From: Acephala macrosclerotiorum
Taxonomy: Eukaryota > Ascomycota > Leotiomycetes > Helotiales > Mollisiaceae
NCBI GenBank assembly: GCA_014904845.1
Contig: MU119231.1
Location: 124,001 to 188,000 of the forward strand
Direction: 5' to 3'
DNA length: 64,000 nt
Positions 49,550 to 60,569 of the stretch are shown here, in pieces. Both the position numbers and the translations under genes were made by a program. The notes under the pieces are model-generated. The model saw only the letters and a program-made list of their open reading frames with translations. It was not told the origin of the DNA and ran no database searches. Position 1 is the first letter of the stretch, and each line of letters starts with the position of its first letter.

Positions 49550-51711
49550 TCAGGTCCTGGATGCCTTCTGCTTCGCTTCCAACAAGGCCGTTTTCCTCGC
49601 TTGCAAAGCAGTCCTCTCTTCCTTCAGTGCACGAATTCGTTCCGACTCCGCGATAGCTGCATCGATTCTTCGTTCCTCCTCTTCTAATCTTTTCAATTCA
49701 TCGTCGTCATCGGATTGTGACAACAGTGGTGTCTTTTGTGCTTGCGTTGTTGTGATTTCAGGTTGTGGATACGGGAATGGCTCGGTCTCCCAAGGCGCGT
49801 TTGCCTTCAATGCATTGCTATTACTGAGAGCTACGGTACGTCGGGAGATTGGTTGTTGGGGCTGTGGTTGTGCTGATGCAGGATTTGGTGTTGCAGGCGT
49901 GGTGGACAGTTCTGAAGTTGGTATTGCGGTGGCTGCACCCTGTGATACTGGCAAATTTGCCATTTCTACTGGACCTAAGGTTGATGTTGTAAGAGCAGGA
50001 CTCGTATGCAATTCACTACCAGCGAATGTTTGGTTAGAGCTCGTATCTTGAAGTTCTGGTTTGGGCTCATGTTCAACCACTGGGGCTCCTATGGCAGTGC
50101 TGTCTAATTCAGGTTTTGGCGAAGGTTCTCCGACTTCGAGACCTTCAGGACTGAGGTCAAGAGGAGGCGAAGTCTGTTGTTGCATGCGCCGTCGACGCCA
50201 GAGGAGGAATGCAGCTAGTGCTATAATGACCACCAGAGCGACGATGCCAACAGCAATACCAGCTATTGCACCAGCAGAAAGACCACCGCTGCTCGTAGAT
50301 GTCGACGCGGATGCGTTCGAACCTGAATTTCCTGCACTTGTATTGGATGTGGCAGCTCCAGCTCCTCCAGTCGCCTTGGCAGACCCGCTTGAAGACTTCC
50401 CACTCGCACTTGTCGGCGTTGATGACGAAGATGATGTAACTGAAGAAGTGGTCCTGGTACTGACTGCTGCTTTGTTTAGTGTTGGAAGAGCAACATCACC
50501 ATTGATGGCCCATCCACTTGTCGTCGAACTTGGGCACGATGGAGGAGTACCGTTAGGCGTATATAAAGAACTCGGCGTCCCGGTAGGAGTCAAAGTGCCC
50601 CATTGAGACATCAGGTTGCTGAATCCACCAGACGGCATTGGAGTCGGGGTACCGCTCAGAACTCCAGTTGATGTGTAACCGACCAGGCCATAGTCATCGA
50701 CCTCCTCAAGCCACTCGTATACAATAGCGCCAGACCAGAGGTTGTCCATGTCTGCACCTAAGATGGCGGCTTGGTCTGTGAATGGCCGTGGTTTGACAGT
50801 GTTGCATCCAACTTCTGAGAAGAAGATTGGAATATTGAGGTTGGACGCATCGGCGTATTCGTTGCTGTATCCGGATGCCGTGAAGGACGAGTCGCCGCAC
50901 CATGCGTAGTTGTTCTGTCCAAAGAAATCGATGCCATAAGATCCACACGCAAGATAGTTTTGTAGATATGGCTGCAAGGCGTTTACGTCCGCACCAGTAT
51001 ATCCCACGGGAATCTCGCGATAACCTTTCCCATCTCTATATTTCTTCAGATCCAAGGCAGACGCCTTCACGTATAATGCTGCATTCGATGTGTCAATATC
51101 AATGATGACCTCGTTGCCCGCTACAAATGCGAAAGTATTGTTGTAGGTCGCGAATGCATCCATAACTGCTGTGAAATTGTTGTACTGTGAAGCCGTCCAT
51201 CCTGGACTACTCTATGGTTTAAATGAGCACACGCCCGTTTCTGAAGAAGATCTCGACATACCCGACTGATAGCTGAATACGCGGAATCAAGGGCAACAAG
51301 CACATATATGCCAGCGTTTTCAAAGGCAGACATACATCCGTCGTGATTGGCCGTTGTATCGACGTAGTAGACACGAATGGTGTTGACGCCGAGTTTCTGC
51401 ATCAAAGCAGCCTGCGTCCATTAGTTGAGAGGTCCGTGGTATCAAGGCAGAACCCACATCTCTTGTGCATTGTGCCGTATTGGATAGGACATCAACCAGA
51501 GTTGATGCACCATAGACGACTCCTAAAAACTCAAGACTCAGTACATTTGTCTCGAAATGTTGTGTTTTCGAGGGGTCGTACCTTTGATGTAGAATTGACT
51601 TCCATCGCTATAATAGAACTTCGTTCCCGATATGGAAATGGTTGAAATGCATACAACGAGCGTGACGAAGCAATAGAGATGGGCCACAGCCCATATCCTC
51701 ATGACCCTCAT
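49550..51711 (-). CDS. GH72 beta-1,3-glucanosyltransferase with transmembrane tail
   Basis: Gas/Gel-type enzyme that cuts and rejoins beta-1,3-glucan chains in the cell wall. Exons 51711-51582, 51522-51458, 51411-51262 and 51211-49550 (668 aa); introns of 59, 46 and 50 nt, the second with donor GTGGGT. The signal peptide MRVMRIWAVAHLYCFV leads into GTKFYYSDGSQFYIKG, AQCTRD, LGVNTIRVYYVD and NHDGC, the usual GH72 order. The acid/base Glu is in AGNEVI (about E149) and the nucleophile in FFSEVGCN (about E248), like E161/E262 of yeast Gas1. No cysteine-rich X8 module follows. A Ser/Thr-rich stalk leads to a single span AGIAVGIVALVVIIALAAFL (about residues 427-449) and WRRRR, then a cytosolic tail of about 220 residues ending in a charged coiled coil (ELKRLEEEERRIDAAI). 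Canonical members end in a GPI signal, so this one looks membrane-spanning. In-frame ATG 51747 is an alternative start. Confidence 0.9.
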
Positions 51712-52339
51712 TGAAGAAAAATGGGGGAAAATTGGAAGCCAAAACAAACCCTCATCTGAGAAGTTCTCGAGCCCATGCCGAGAAGCTCATTTCACAAAGT
51801 GTGGCACAGTCGGGGTCCTCCCCTCGGCAAGGGCTTTCGACATGGCTCCTGAAAATGGTGGCTTGCACTTTCGGGGATCCGATCGAATTTGAGATTGGGG
51901 GCTTATGAAACAGAATGTAGATAGGAATTAAATAGGTGAGATGGATGCTTGTTGAGGACTAAAAGATTTCAAATTCGGCGCTCATGGAGACCAAGCTCCC
52001 CTCTACGAAGTATTTCAACTCAAGTGAGCCAGCTCGTGGCAGGGATAATGCGGCTGCTTCCTTCCGCTGGGATGGGTAAGCCTCCTCAAAGGGGTTCTTC
52101 GACCATGGCAATCATGAAGGCGTATAAGGTGTAGCATACTGCGTATCTGTGTTGGAAGTTTTAGCCTTCATGACAGTATGCATGTTGGGATAAAGTTTCG
52201 TTGGAAGTGGGACTTGACTTCTCCCGCCAGTTTTAGCGCGTCTCGGTCGCGTTGTGGAACCTGGGGACTTCGACTCCTCATCATATCATCTCAGTACATC
52301 ATAACACCTTCGTGCTCATGCATTCAAAACACAATCACG
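51712..52339. other. divergent intergenic region
   Basis: No gene seen. Shared upstream region of the GH72 gene (minus) and the first 2EXR copy (plus). Confidence 0.55.
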
Positions 52340-53632
52340 ATGGTGGAAGCCCACAATGTCGAATCTGAACATCCCCTAGAGCTTCGAATTGATAGCCGGA
52401 GGATATTTGTCCTCGAACGAGATGAAGCCGACGAAATTCAGCTCCATCGCTCACAAGAGAGGTTACGAATCGAAAGGAAAGCACGCCGAGACGCCTTTGA
52501 AAGGAAGCAGATGCAGGAAAGAATTGACTTTGAGCAAGCAGAGAAGGATCGAGAGCGTGAAGCCACAATGGCAGTTGTTCGCCGAATACAGGTAATCTCA
52601 GTCACCTTGTCCAACGTCGATCGATGCTGACTGAATGCAGCGCGAAGGAATCGAAGCAACTCGGAAGCATACCGTTCCTGCATACACATTTACACGATTT
52701 CCAGAACCGCCTATCGAGCTACAAGGCTAAATATGGTCGTTGGGTGCCGTTTCGAAACCCCTCAGCTATATCATCCGCAAGACGTTCGAAGTCATGACCT
52801 TTTGGTTCGCAAGGGCCGTCGATTGCGACGATACGGTTCAAGTCAAGTATACCAAGCTGGCGATAGGCTTATGCTGTTCCGGTGGCGCTTCACGTCTGTC
52901 GAGCGTTGAGGATGGTCGCAAAAAGCACATTCACTTCTGCCAAGCAGAAGGCTTAATGCAAACTAGTACTTTAACACTCTTTACGATACTTTCTATATGG
53001 GAGGGCACTGGTCATGGTATAACTCTCAAATACTGGTCGATCTACTGATTAGTCTCAACACTACCCGACCACTTCCGGAACCAGCACGAACGGACGTACA
53101 AAAGCTTCAACAGATTAAGTATCTGCAAGTCGATTTTAATATTTTTGCAGACTTGCCTATCCGCATGTGGGCGGAACTCTACCAGCTGAAAGGCTTACCA
53201 TCATTATCTACCCTACTAACAATTTGACTAACTTCTTCGATCCGACATTGGTCGATGAAAGCGCTTTTACTGAACTCAACGTCCGAAGCAAGCATGGGAA
53301 ACGAGGGCAATGGCTAATGTTCTGCCCTTGAATCTTTCAAGGACGTAAAGGAGCGCTACCCCATATGGAAAATACCACAAGTCAAATTATTTTACGTCGC
53401 AGGTGGCGGTCGACGGATGATCTGGACCTACTGCACGACACTCAAGATGACCTACTACGTAGACGTTAATTTGGAACTTGGCGGTGAGTCTGATGATGAT
53501 GATTCATTGTGGTACGAACAAGCTGCAACGAGGATGGTTCAGGAGACGAGATTCGGTCCCTTATGCAAAAGCATCATCCAAGGCCAAGGTCACGCCACAG
53601 TAGCGGACCACCAGGACCAGGCCTTACTTTAA
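52340..53632 (+). pseudogene. 2EXR-family pseudogene, copy 1
   Basis: Exon 1 (52340-52591) is intact and encodes 84 residues with a charged coiled coil (RSQERLRIERKARRDAFER). A good intron, 52592-52640, follows. Exon 2 starts REGIEATRKHTVPAYTFTRF, PEPPIELQG, then a TAA at 52728 just before IWS, where relatives have a coding residue. Further pieces of the family appear in other frames: MGGHWSWYNSQILVDLL, STRPL-type LNTTRPLPEPARTDVQ (53055-53105), VDFNIFADLPIRMWAEL and, near the end, DDDDSLWYEQAATRM. At least one nonsense and several frameshifts make a functional product unlikely beyond the coiled coil. Homologous to the copy at 55041-56489. Confidence 0.75.
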
Positions 53633-53768
53633 GGGGTATAGGCAGTCTCTGATAGATGGTAGAATAGATGAGGCGAGTGGGCATCTCCTGATCCCCGTCA
53701 GTCATGTAAGGCTCCATTGCGCATCTATTTTTCGAGCAAGGGTCAATTTCTAGCCTTGCCCCATCTAG

Positions 53769-54490
53769 CTAAGCTTGAATTACCAGCTTAATATTATACT
53801 GCCCGTTCTTCACTCGATTCCACCCCTTATTCGCATTCTGCATTCCTCCGGTAGTATCATGCTTTAGCGGACTGATATCACCATCTTGCAATAATCGTGT
53901 CAAGTTATCCCATATGAACTCTCCCAGCAGCGCCCCTTTCTCGTGAATCTCAGGTCCCATTTTCTTGCCCTGAATATTCCCAAAGTATATCGGCCTGATC
54001 TGGACATTCTTCGAATTGCTCTCATGAGTGTTCTTAATCGCCGTGGTCAATGTTCCAGAACGTCCATCGAAGGCAGCAATACAATTGGCCACGCTGGTCT
54101 CCAGGGCGGCTACGTTCAAGATTTGGCGCCGCGGAGTGGATATTGGGAGTGAGATCTGGATCGGAGGAGTCAAGGAGGAGATCTACGCCGAGGATCTTGG
54201 CGGATGCGAGAGAGCGAGTAGTGGAGACTGCGATGACTTGACCGCCTTGGGGTCTCGCGGGTTGGACTGCGAAATTGCTAGCGCTGCCGGACGCCCCCTA
54301 TTCTGTCAGCATAGGTCGGGCTAGCATCCCATCAACACAGCTCTTACCCAGATCAATACCGGCAGACTCGTTGCTTTGTTAGCAGGCGAATACGGAAATC
54401 CTAGCTCAGGGTGAATGGCGCAGGCTGCCGTAGCAAAAGCGAATGGAATTGTGGCGGCTTCTGCGAAAGAAATGTCGTCCAGTATCCTTA
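53769..54490 (-). pseudogene. zinc-type alcohol dehydrogenase/enoyl reductase, truncated and frameshifted
   Basis: C-terminal two thirds of a medium-chain dehydrogenase/reductase. Reading down the minus strand: ISFAEAATIPFAFATAACAI, then an intron with GTAAGA and GAATAG borders near 54350-54300, then GASGSASNFAVQPARPQGG (nucleotide-binding fold, glycine motif altered), LASAKILGVDLLLDSSDP and SAAPNL. A one-base shift near 54110 leads to VANCIAAFDGRSGTLTTAI, IRPIYFGNIQGKKMG and the terminal GQYNIKLVIQA. The N-terminal GroES-like domain is missing. It lies between 2EXR copies and was probably carried along or stranded there. Confidence 0.7.
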
Positions 54491-55040
54491 AATTGATTAA
54501 TAATAATAGAGAACTGACGAGGAATAGATGTATTACCTACTAGGCGTTCCCTTCACTAATTAGAACATGGCTTTGGAATATGGTTGCTGGGAGCTGGCTT
54601 TGCTCATGAACATTAAAATCTCATTGCTATACATTCTGCCAACTACAGATCACTGCTCTCAACCTACGTGCCCTAAAGAATATAAACCTCGCGGAGACGA
54701 AGCAATTCATTCATTCAGTATTGGACTGACAAAGATCCAAAAACAACTACAGCCTACATTAGAACTGCTAAACAGTGTGGCATGCCTGTTCGCTTGAGTG
54801 CTAGGCTGAAATTATATTTATATATGCATAGGCGTCTGCTGTTGAATCGAGCATGCTTGGTGATGCCTCCTCTGTCCTTATTGCCCCTTCCTTGGTCTCG
54901 CTGGGTGAAGATAGGGGTCAAGCGAGTTAAGGGCGGGCGGTGAGAGCTGGCAGAATCGCGTGAGCTGTTTCATTCTAAACGCGTCTTCTCTTCTCGAACA
55001 ATTTCGCACCATTCGAGTTCAGCAACCGGATTCGACAACA
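54491..55040. other. intergenic region
   Basis: No supportable gene; a small frame at 54567-54797 lacks motifs. Upstream region of 2EXR copy 2. Confidence 0.45.
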
Positions 55041-56489
55041 ATGGCACAGCAGGATCCAACAGATGTACCCGACGAGCAGGGAAATGCAGCTCCATGGCTC
55101 AATGGCCGACCTTTCTCATGGGAAGAGCTGGGTGAAATCGATTTCTTTTCACGAAAGCTACGAATGGACAACGAAGCCTGCCGAGCGGCCTTTGAAGAAA
55201 GCAGCACAAGGACAAGCTTGCTTTTGAAGAAAAGCAGCAAAGAGACAAAGCTCAGTTTGAAGCTTTGCAGGAAGCATGAGAGTCGGACCTGGTGTCTTGC
55301 ACCTCTCGACGAATTTGGGTATTCCTACCTTTCCTCGTCCCTCAAGCTAATTCGAGGAATATAGTATCATGGAATCGAAAATGCTCGAAGACTCGCTGTC
55401 CCCCCCCCATCTATGTTTCTGCCATTTCGAAAGTTACCCACCGAGATTCGAATACGCATATGGACTTTCGCTGCTTCCAATAGCGAGCCTAGAATATATC
55501 GCATTATCCCCAACCATAAGAATGTCCACTTCAAATATGATGGGGAAGAAGGCCGAAGATTCCATGGTTCGAGTCAGATATCTCTGGACAATAGGTGCAC
55601 GCCGACTCGGCAAGTCATGAAAAATCCGTACATCCTTCAGGCTTGCCGTGAATCCAGACTAGCGGCACGAGCAGTATTTACAATCCTGCCTGGCCAAACC
55701 TATTTCCAGCAAAAGCGCATCTACTACTGGAATACCGCGTGCGATAGCTTCTATTTTGGGGGGAGTACACCTTGGTCCCAATTCCAAATCTTCCAGGACC
55801 TACTTTATCAGCTCAATAGCACCAGGCCGCTACAAGAGCCTGCGCGAAGAGATGTCCAACACTATACGAAGGTTAGACGCTTGATAGTGGACTTCAACTT
55901 CTTCGCCGCTTTACCGGTGAGCATCTGGACTCAATTCTCCCAATTACAAGAGCTCACTATAGCTATGTACCCTCATGACACTATCGCTAGGTGGGACAGT
56001 CCTGGGCACAACGAGCAGCACCCGAAATGCAAAGACGATCTTGAGCCTGTCAAAGCCACAAAGCAAAGCAAGCATGGGAAACGAGTTGATTGGATTGTTA
56101 AGACTGCCCTGGACTCTTTTGCGACCATAAAGAAAGAACATCCGGAATGGAAGCTTCCAAATGTCGACGTGGTTGTACGAATGACGGGCACAACCGCCGA
56201 TGGAAATGTCCAGCAAGACTTAAGGGACTCTGATGCTCCTACCTTTGATAGAAAAGCAGAGCAGGATGATGACTCACTTTGGTATCAACAGGCTGAGTCA
56301 AGACTTGCTCATACCATCACAAGACGTGCTATCAAGAAGCTTAAGTTGATGCAGCATCCGAGTACCAGAATTACTCATGCCAATCATCGTCAGTATCCAG
56401 ACAAGGAGGTGGGAGATTTATTGACCGATAGCAAAACGGAAGAGGCTCCCGTTTCACCGTATCTAAAACCTGGTGTTGACTGGATTTGA
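55041..56489 (+). CDS. 2EXR-family protein, copy 2, with damaged first exon
   Basis: The second exon, 55365-56489, is open for 374 codons and holds the full 2EXR body: LPFRKLPTEIRIRIWTFA and PRIYRIIPN, then ILQACRESRLAARAVF, LNSTRPLQEPARRDVQ, VDFNFFAALPVSIWTQF and DDDSLWYQQAESRL. The first exon starts MAQQDPTDVPDEQGN at 55041, but near 55200 the coiled-coil reading (LAFEEKQQRDKAQFEALQ) lies in another frame, as if one A had been lost. In copy 1 exon 1 ends CAG followed by GT; here the matching CAG at 55270 is followed by GA. The intron would be 55271-55364 with the acceptor GAATATAG, in phase. The usual splice therefore seems lost. A GT at 55319 would also splice but leaves the wrong phase. 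Translation from ATG 55413 could still give a 358-aa protein with the whole 2EXR domain. Function unknown. Confidence 0.65.
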
Positions 56490-56946
56490 TCTTCAGCTCT
56501 GAGCAGGAAATCTCTCCTGCATCTTTTGATATCCCTATTGGGTGTGGTCAATGTCTCTTGTATTCCTATATGTGTACATGAAAATGGCAAATGTGTTCGA
56601 TTTGTAGTACCAATTCCTCTCATGGCATCAACTATCACACGTGAACTTCATCGTCACTTGGAGATGGGGACCATAAAAGTCCGAAGGTCAGACCTAAGGT
56701 GATTGACGTAGAACTCGGGAATATATTCAAAGTACGAGCTCCTTTCAAGTATTCTGCAATTTAATGTAAATAATCTATTAGTAACCATGCCAGATCAGTC
56801 CAATTCCCGGTTGTAATCCTGGAGACCTCCTGGAGGTCGTAAGGAGCATCAGTGAGAGGGCGTGAAATGTGGGCGGAAGAACGCGTCTCGTCCGAACTCA
56901 CATTCAATTTTACCACCGTCAAGTCAAAAGCCCGAACACAAGATAG
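56490..56946. other. intergenic region
   Basis: No gene seen between 2EXR copies 2 and 3. Confidence 0.5.
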
Positions 56947-57660
56947 ATGCTTCCAGATTCTTCGCAGAAGTTGGCGATTGCTCGGGCTATCCCTTCGAAA
57001 AGGAACGATCCATTCCTTGACGAGATAGGGCTCTATCGCAAACAAGACTGGTTGAAGATCAAGTGGGAGGATGCCCGCAGGAATTTTGAACAGAAGCTTC
57101 GCCAACTAGAGCACGAGTATGAGGACCTGCAGCAACAGATAGCAGAATAGAGCGAGTGCCAATTTCTCGCTAATCTTCATGTATGCATAATGAGTGGGCG
57201 AATAGTTCGATGTTGCTGACCGGGTGTGGGACATGGCATAGCAGCGATACGAAGCGGACTGTTCCTGCCTATATTTTCGACAACTTTCGAGAGCTTCCTA
57301 CAGAGCTCCAACACAAGATTTAGTCATTTGCATCGAGCAGCAAAGAACCACGCATTGTACATCTTCACTGCGCGGAGGACGAAGAAATTAATCTCGATTT
57401 TCACGGCGGCTGGCGCTTCCAGTACGAACACTTGGTGAACGAAAGCAGCGCGATCGAAAATGACGGTTTGTGGCATGATGACCATCATGTCTCTGAAGCC
57501 TTGCACGTTTGCCGGAACTCGAGGACGATTGCTTTGAAGATCTATACCCAGTTTCGCATGAAATGGTATAAAAACATTTGGGGTTGCAGTCCGCCAGCCC
57601 GAGTGGCTGTGGGGCTTTTCTTTTGCAGATCGTCTATGCACTCGCTTTTAAGCCGAAAGT
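56947..57660 (+). pseudogene. 2EXR-family pseudogene, copy 3 (N-terminal half)
   Basis: A coiled-coil first exon (KIKWEDARRNFEQKLRQLEHE, 57055-57150) is followed near 57240 by RTVPAYIFDNFRELPTELQ and HKI, then a TAG at 57327 exactly where the family has Trp of the E-I-W element, then SFASSSKEPRIVHL, matching the PRIYRI strand. VSEALHVCRNSRTIALKIY corresponds to the C-R-x-S-R helix. The match fades after about 57560. One nonsense codon and truncation. The change TGG to TAG is inferred from the relatives. Confidence 0.65.
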
Positions 57661-57699
57661 AGCAGTTGTTTTTTCATATTCTGTTTCTGAAACGCTTCT

Positions 57700-58250
57700 A
57701 GAATATGCGGTTACCGACTTTTGTTCCTCTAGTGGTCCATGGCTTCACGAACGCATGAACCCCGAATCCATTCCATTTTCACAATCGCGAATGACAAAAA
57801 TTATGCTCGGACGAGAGTTTTTGATCGAGGCTCGCCTACGGGACCGAGTCGCATTTACCAGGAGCGTAGTTGGCACGAAAAGGAGCCTGTACCTATCGTT
57901 CTTCGCGTCTGCCATACCTCCCGAAAAGCTTGCTCTCGAATATACTCTCTGCTGCAGGGCTCGGATACATACAACCCTCGTAGAGACCGTCTGCGTTACT
58001 TTCTCACGCTCTACGATAAGTTCTATATGGACGGGAGATGGGATCAATATAAGGTTCTTGTGGGTATGTTGATAAAACAGAATACCACACGGCCTTTACT
58101 AGCCCGCATTTAAGCAGATTTGGATAGGCTGCAAGGCGTAACATGATTGATTGCTGATTTCAACAGCTACGCAGCTGTTCCCGTGGCTTTATGGGCGGAC
58201 TTACGCAAGCTTGAAAGCGGGACACTGGCTTTTGACTCTAAACTCGTCTA
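57700..58250 (+). pseudogene. 2EXR-family pseudogene, copy 4 (fragment)
   Basis: Directly after copy 3 a second 2EXR body begins: EPRIHSIFTIAND, VPIVLRVCHTSRKACSRIYSL, LYDKFYMDGRWDQYKVLV, KQNTTRPL, then a stop at about 58110 and another near 58144, followed by LIADFNSYAAVPVALWADL in the same or neighbouring frame. The start of the 2EXR motif is missing or unreadable. Copies 3 and 4 may be two tandem genes with the junction deleted, or one gene with an internal duplication. Confidence 0.6.
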
Positions 58251-58730
58251 ATTAGATGGGCTGAATCGTTCGCTCGAAGGTATGAGCCTTGCCAGATCCA
58301 GATAAGAAACTAGACTTGGTAGACAGGCTGCTTGGACTTGTCAGAGGGCCGTTTTGTCGCTGGAGGGGCCCGGTGAAGATCAAGGCTGGAAGTGGCGAAT
58401 CCCTAGGATTATGTCTTCAGGGTCACGTGTGTCTGGCTGTGCATGACAGATATTGGCGACGATTGGTGTGCCTTTGAGATGGCTTCGAATAGTACCAATG
58501 AAGGGTGAGGAATGGAACTCAATCGAGCAGCTGAAAACGAAAGCAAGGCGAAACCGTGCCCAAGGGGCGCCGCCACTATTGACGTGGCAGGCGGGCGCTT
58601 TTGTAGCCCTACGTTCTTGTGAACGCTGAACGAATATAAAGGTGGGAAGGCAGATGCAGGCCTTTAATGGAAGTCGATGCCTCGTATTCCAATTTACTAG
58701 TCCTGGATCATTAATCGTTTCAATTCGATC
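58251..58730. other. intergenic region
   Basis: No gene seen; promoter region of the membrane protein gene. Confidence 0.5.
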
Positions 58731-60569
58731 ATGTCTAACCCTCACATCCAGCTGGAAACCTTTGGAGGACATCGGGAAGATGGTGTTGTGAATGGCGACC
58801 ACTCAAAAGATGATGCTACTCATCCACTTCTCGACGAAAAGAAGCCGTCTATTTGGAGTCGCATCCACCACGCGTCCAAAATAATACTTTCTGCGTTGCC
58901 TCGTCCTTCTCATTCGCGGATGTTAGTTATGTCCTGGATCCTCTGCTGCCTACTACTCGTCTTGCATATTCTAGCGGTCTCAAGATGGCCTCGAGGAGAC
59001 TATGGAATTGGAATTCTACGGGAGAGTTTTGACTGCGGTTCAGGCGGCACGGCTTTCGTAACCTTCTTCATCACAATTCCTATGAACGGCATCGCTACAT
59101 TGCTCGTGTATATTCTTGGACTCGTAGCCAAAAGATCTTCTTTGATCTTAAAGATTACCGCGATCTTGATGTGTGTCCCGACACATTTACTGTGAGTCAA
59201 ATCAGCCCATTCTTCTAGAAGACTCGTTGTACTGACTCTGGTACAGCTATAACAGTCTTTTTTTCCCTAGTACTTCAGCTTACGATGCTTACGAAGTACT
59301 CGTTTCGAATGACTTCTTACATCGCAATGGAACACCCTTTGACCTAACAACGCTGCAATTACGACCAACAGTCGGCAAGTTTGACCCTATTCAAAACGAC
59401 TACAACATGTCACTTCCAGAGCTCAATAATCTGACTATATCCATAACGGCGCTCCAAACGTCCATTATTTCGAATCAGAAGCAACTTCAATGGACAAATC
59501 TAACCTTTTCGGATTGCCTCAAAAAATACCAGGCAGGTACCTACGACAGCTTCTCAAACGTTATTCTGATATCAAACTGGACTACGTCTTCCAACGCAAA
59601 CAACTCAGCATTGGGTCTCACAATCCTTTCAGGGCAGACAAGTCCAAAGCATCGAATAGCACAATCACTCGTATCGCTCTGCCCCGAAAGCTTCTTCTCC
59701 GCCCATAATCGAACAGAGCCGCAAGAATGGGACTATATCCAGAGTGGTGCCAACGGCCTCTTTGACGCATACGCCCCAAAGAATTTTTCTCTTAAACAGG
59801 AGAACGTCTTTGTCGAATCATGTTTCAGTCAAGATATTCCGCAGAGATGTAGGCTTCTATATAGTCCTCTCGTGCTCAAGATTGCTACGGCCTGCCTCGT
59901 GGTCACCTTGGCCTGCGTATCGCTCTCAATTTTCTTCGGACACCATGGCGAGATCGACACGGACTCGGAAATCACGACAAAGGCTGCTCTGTTTATCCCA
60001 GGGTCAGCGATTGTTCTTGTAGCGTTCATCATTCAATTTTTTCTCACAGCTTTTTCGTCCGTTACTGAGCTCGGACCAAGAAGCAAAAGCGACCAAGGTT
60101 GGCTCTTGAATGTAAGTACTTTGATGATCTATATCGAACGTGGCAACAGCATATATTTCCTACTACCTTTATAACTCAGGTTTACTGATTACCACGATTA
60201 CAGGCATTTTGTATCATCAACGTCGTCCAGCTTATCGATACCATATGCTCCGACCTCTTTGTCTTCACACATTTACCCGGTCACCTGTACTTTCCGTTCG
60301 GTCTGTTGTGGCATGAGTTCCTCTCTGTGGTGTTCTCAATACAACTGAGCGATCGATATATGTTCAGCTCTTCACCTCCCGGTTATACGATACTCCCTGG
60401 GGCAGCTCTCTCTTCACTTTGGTTTGAAGCTATGTTCAGATGGCTTGTTAAAGAAGCGTGGTCCGATCTTTTCTTGAATGAAATTGATTTCATAGTTATT
60501 CTCGTCCTGTTTTGCATTCCTTTTCCTCTGCGCCTAGGTGCTCAAGCATTGATAGCAAAATGCGCTTAA
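58731..60569 (+). CDS. multi-pass membrane protein, DUF6536-like
   Basis: Protein of 563 aa, exons 58731-59191, 59247-60111 and 60204-60569 (introns 55 and 92 nt, both GT-AG and in phase). A hydrophilic N terminus (MSNPHIQLETFGGHRED) is followed by membrane spans at about residues 64-82 (SWILCCLLLVLHILAV), 105-125 and 132-150. PTHLLYNSLFFPSTSAYDAY, with the H-L-L-Y-N-S element, is what suggests the fungal DUF6536 family. A 200-residue, probably extracellular loop with many N-x-S/T sites follows (WTNLTF, NWTTSSN, HNRTEP), then further spans (KIATACLVVTLACVSLSIF, IPGSAIVLVAFIIQFFL and others) to the C terminus. Function unknown. It is intact although it sits between 2EXR pseudogenes. Confidence 0.82.

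Noticed and set aside
50061..50606. 181-codon frame opposite the GH72 gene
   Set aside because: Shadow of the Ser/Thr-rich and transmembrane coding sequence on the other strand.
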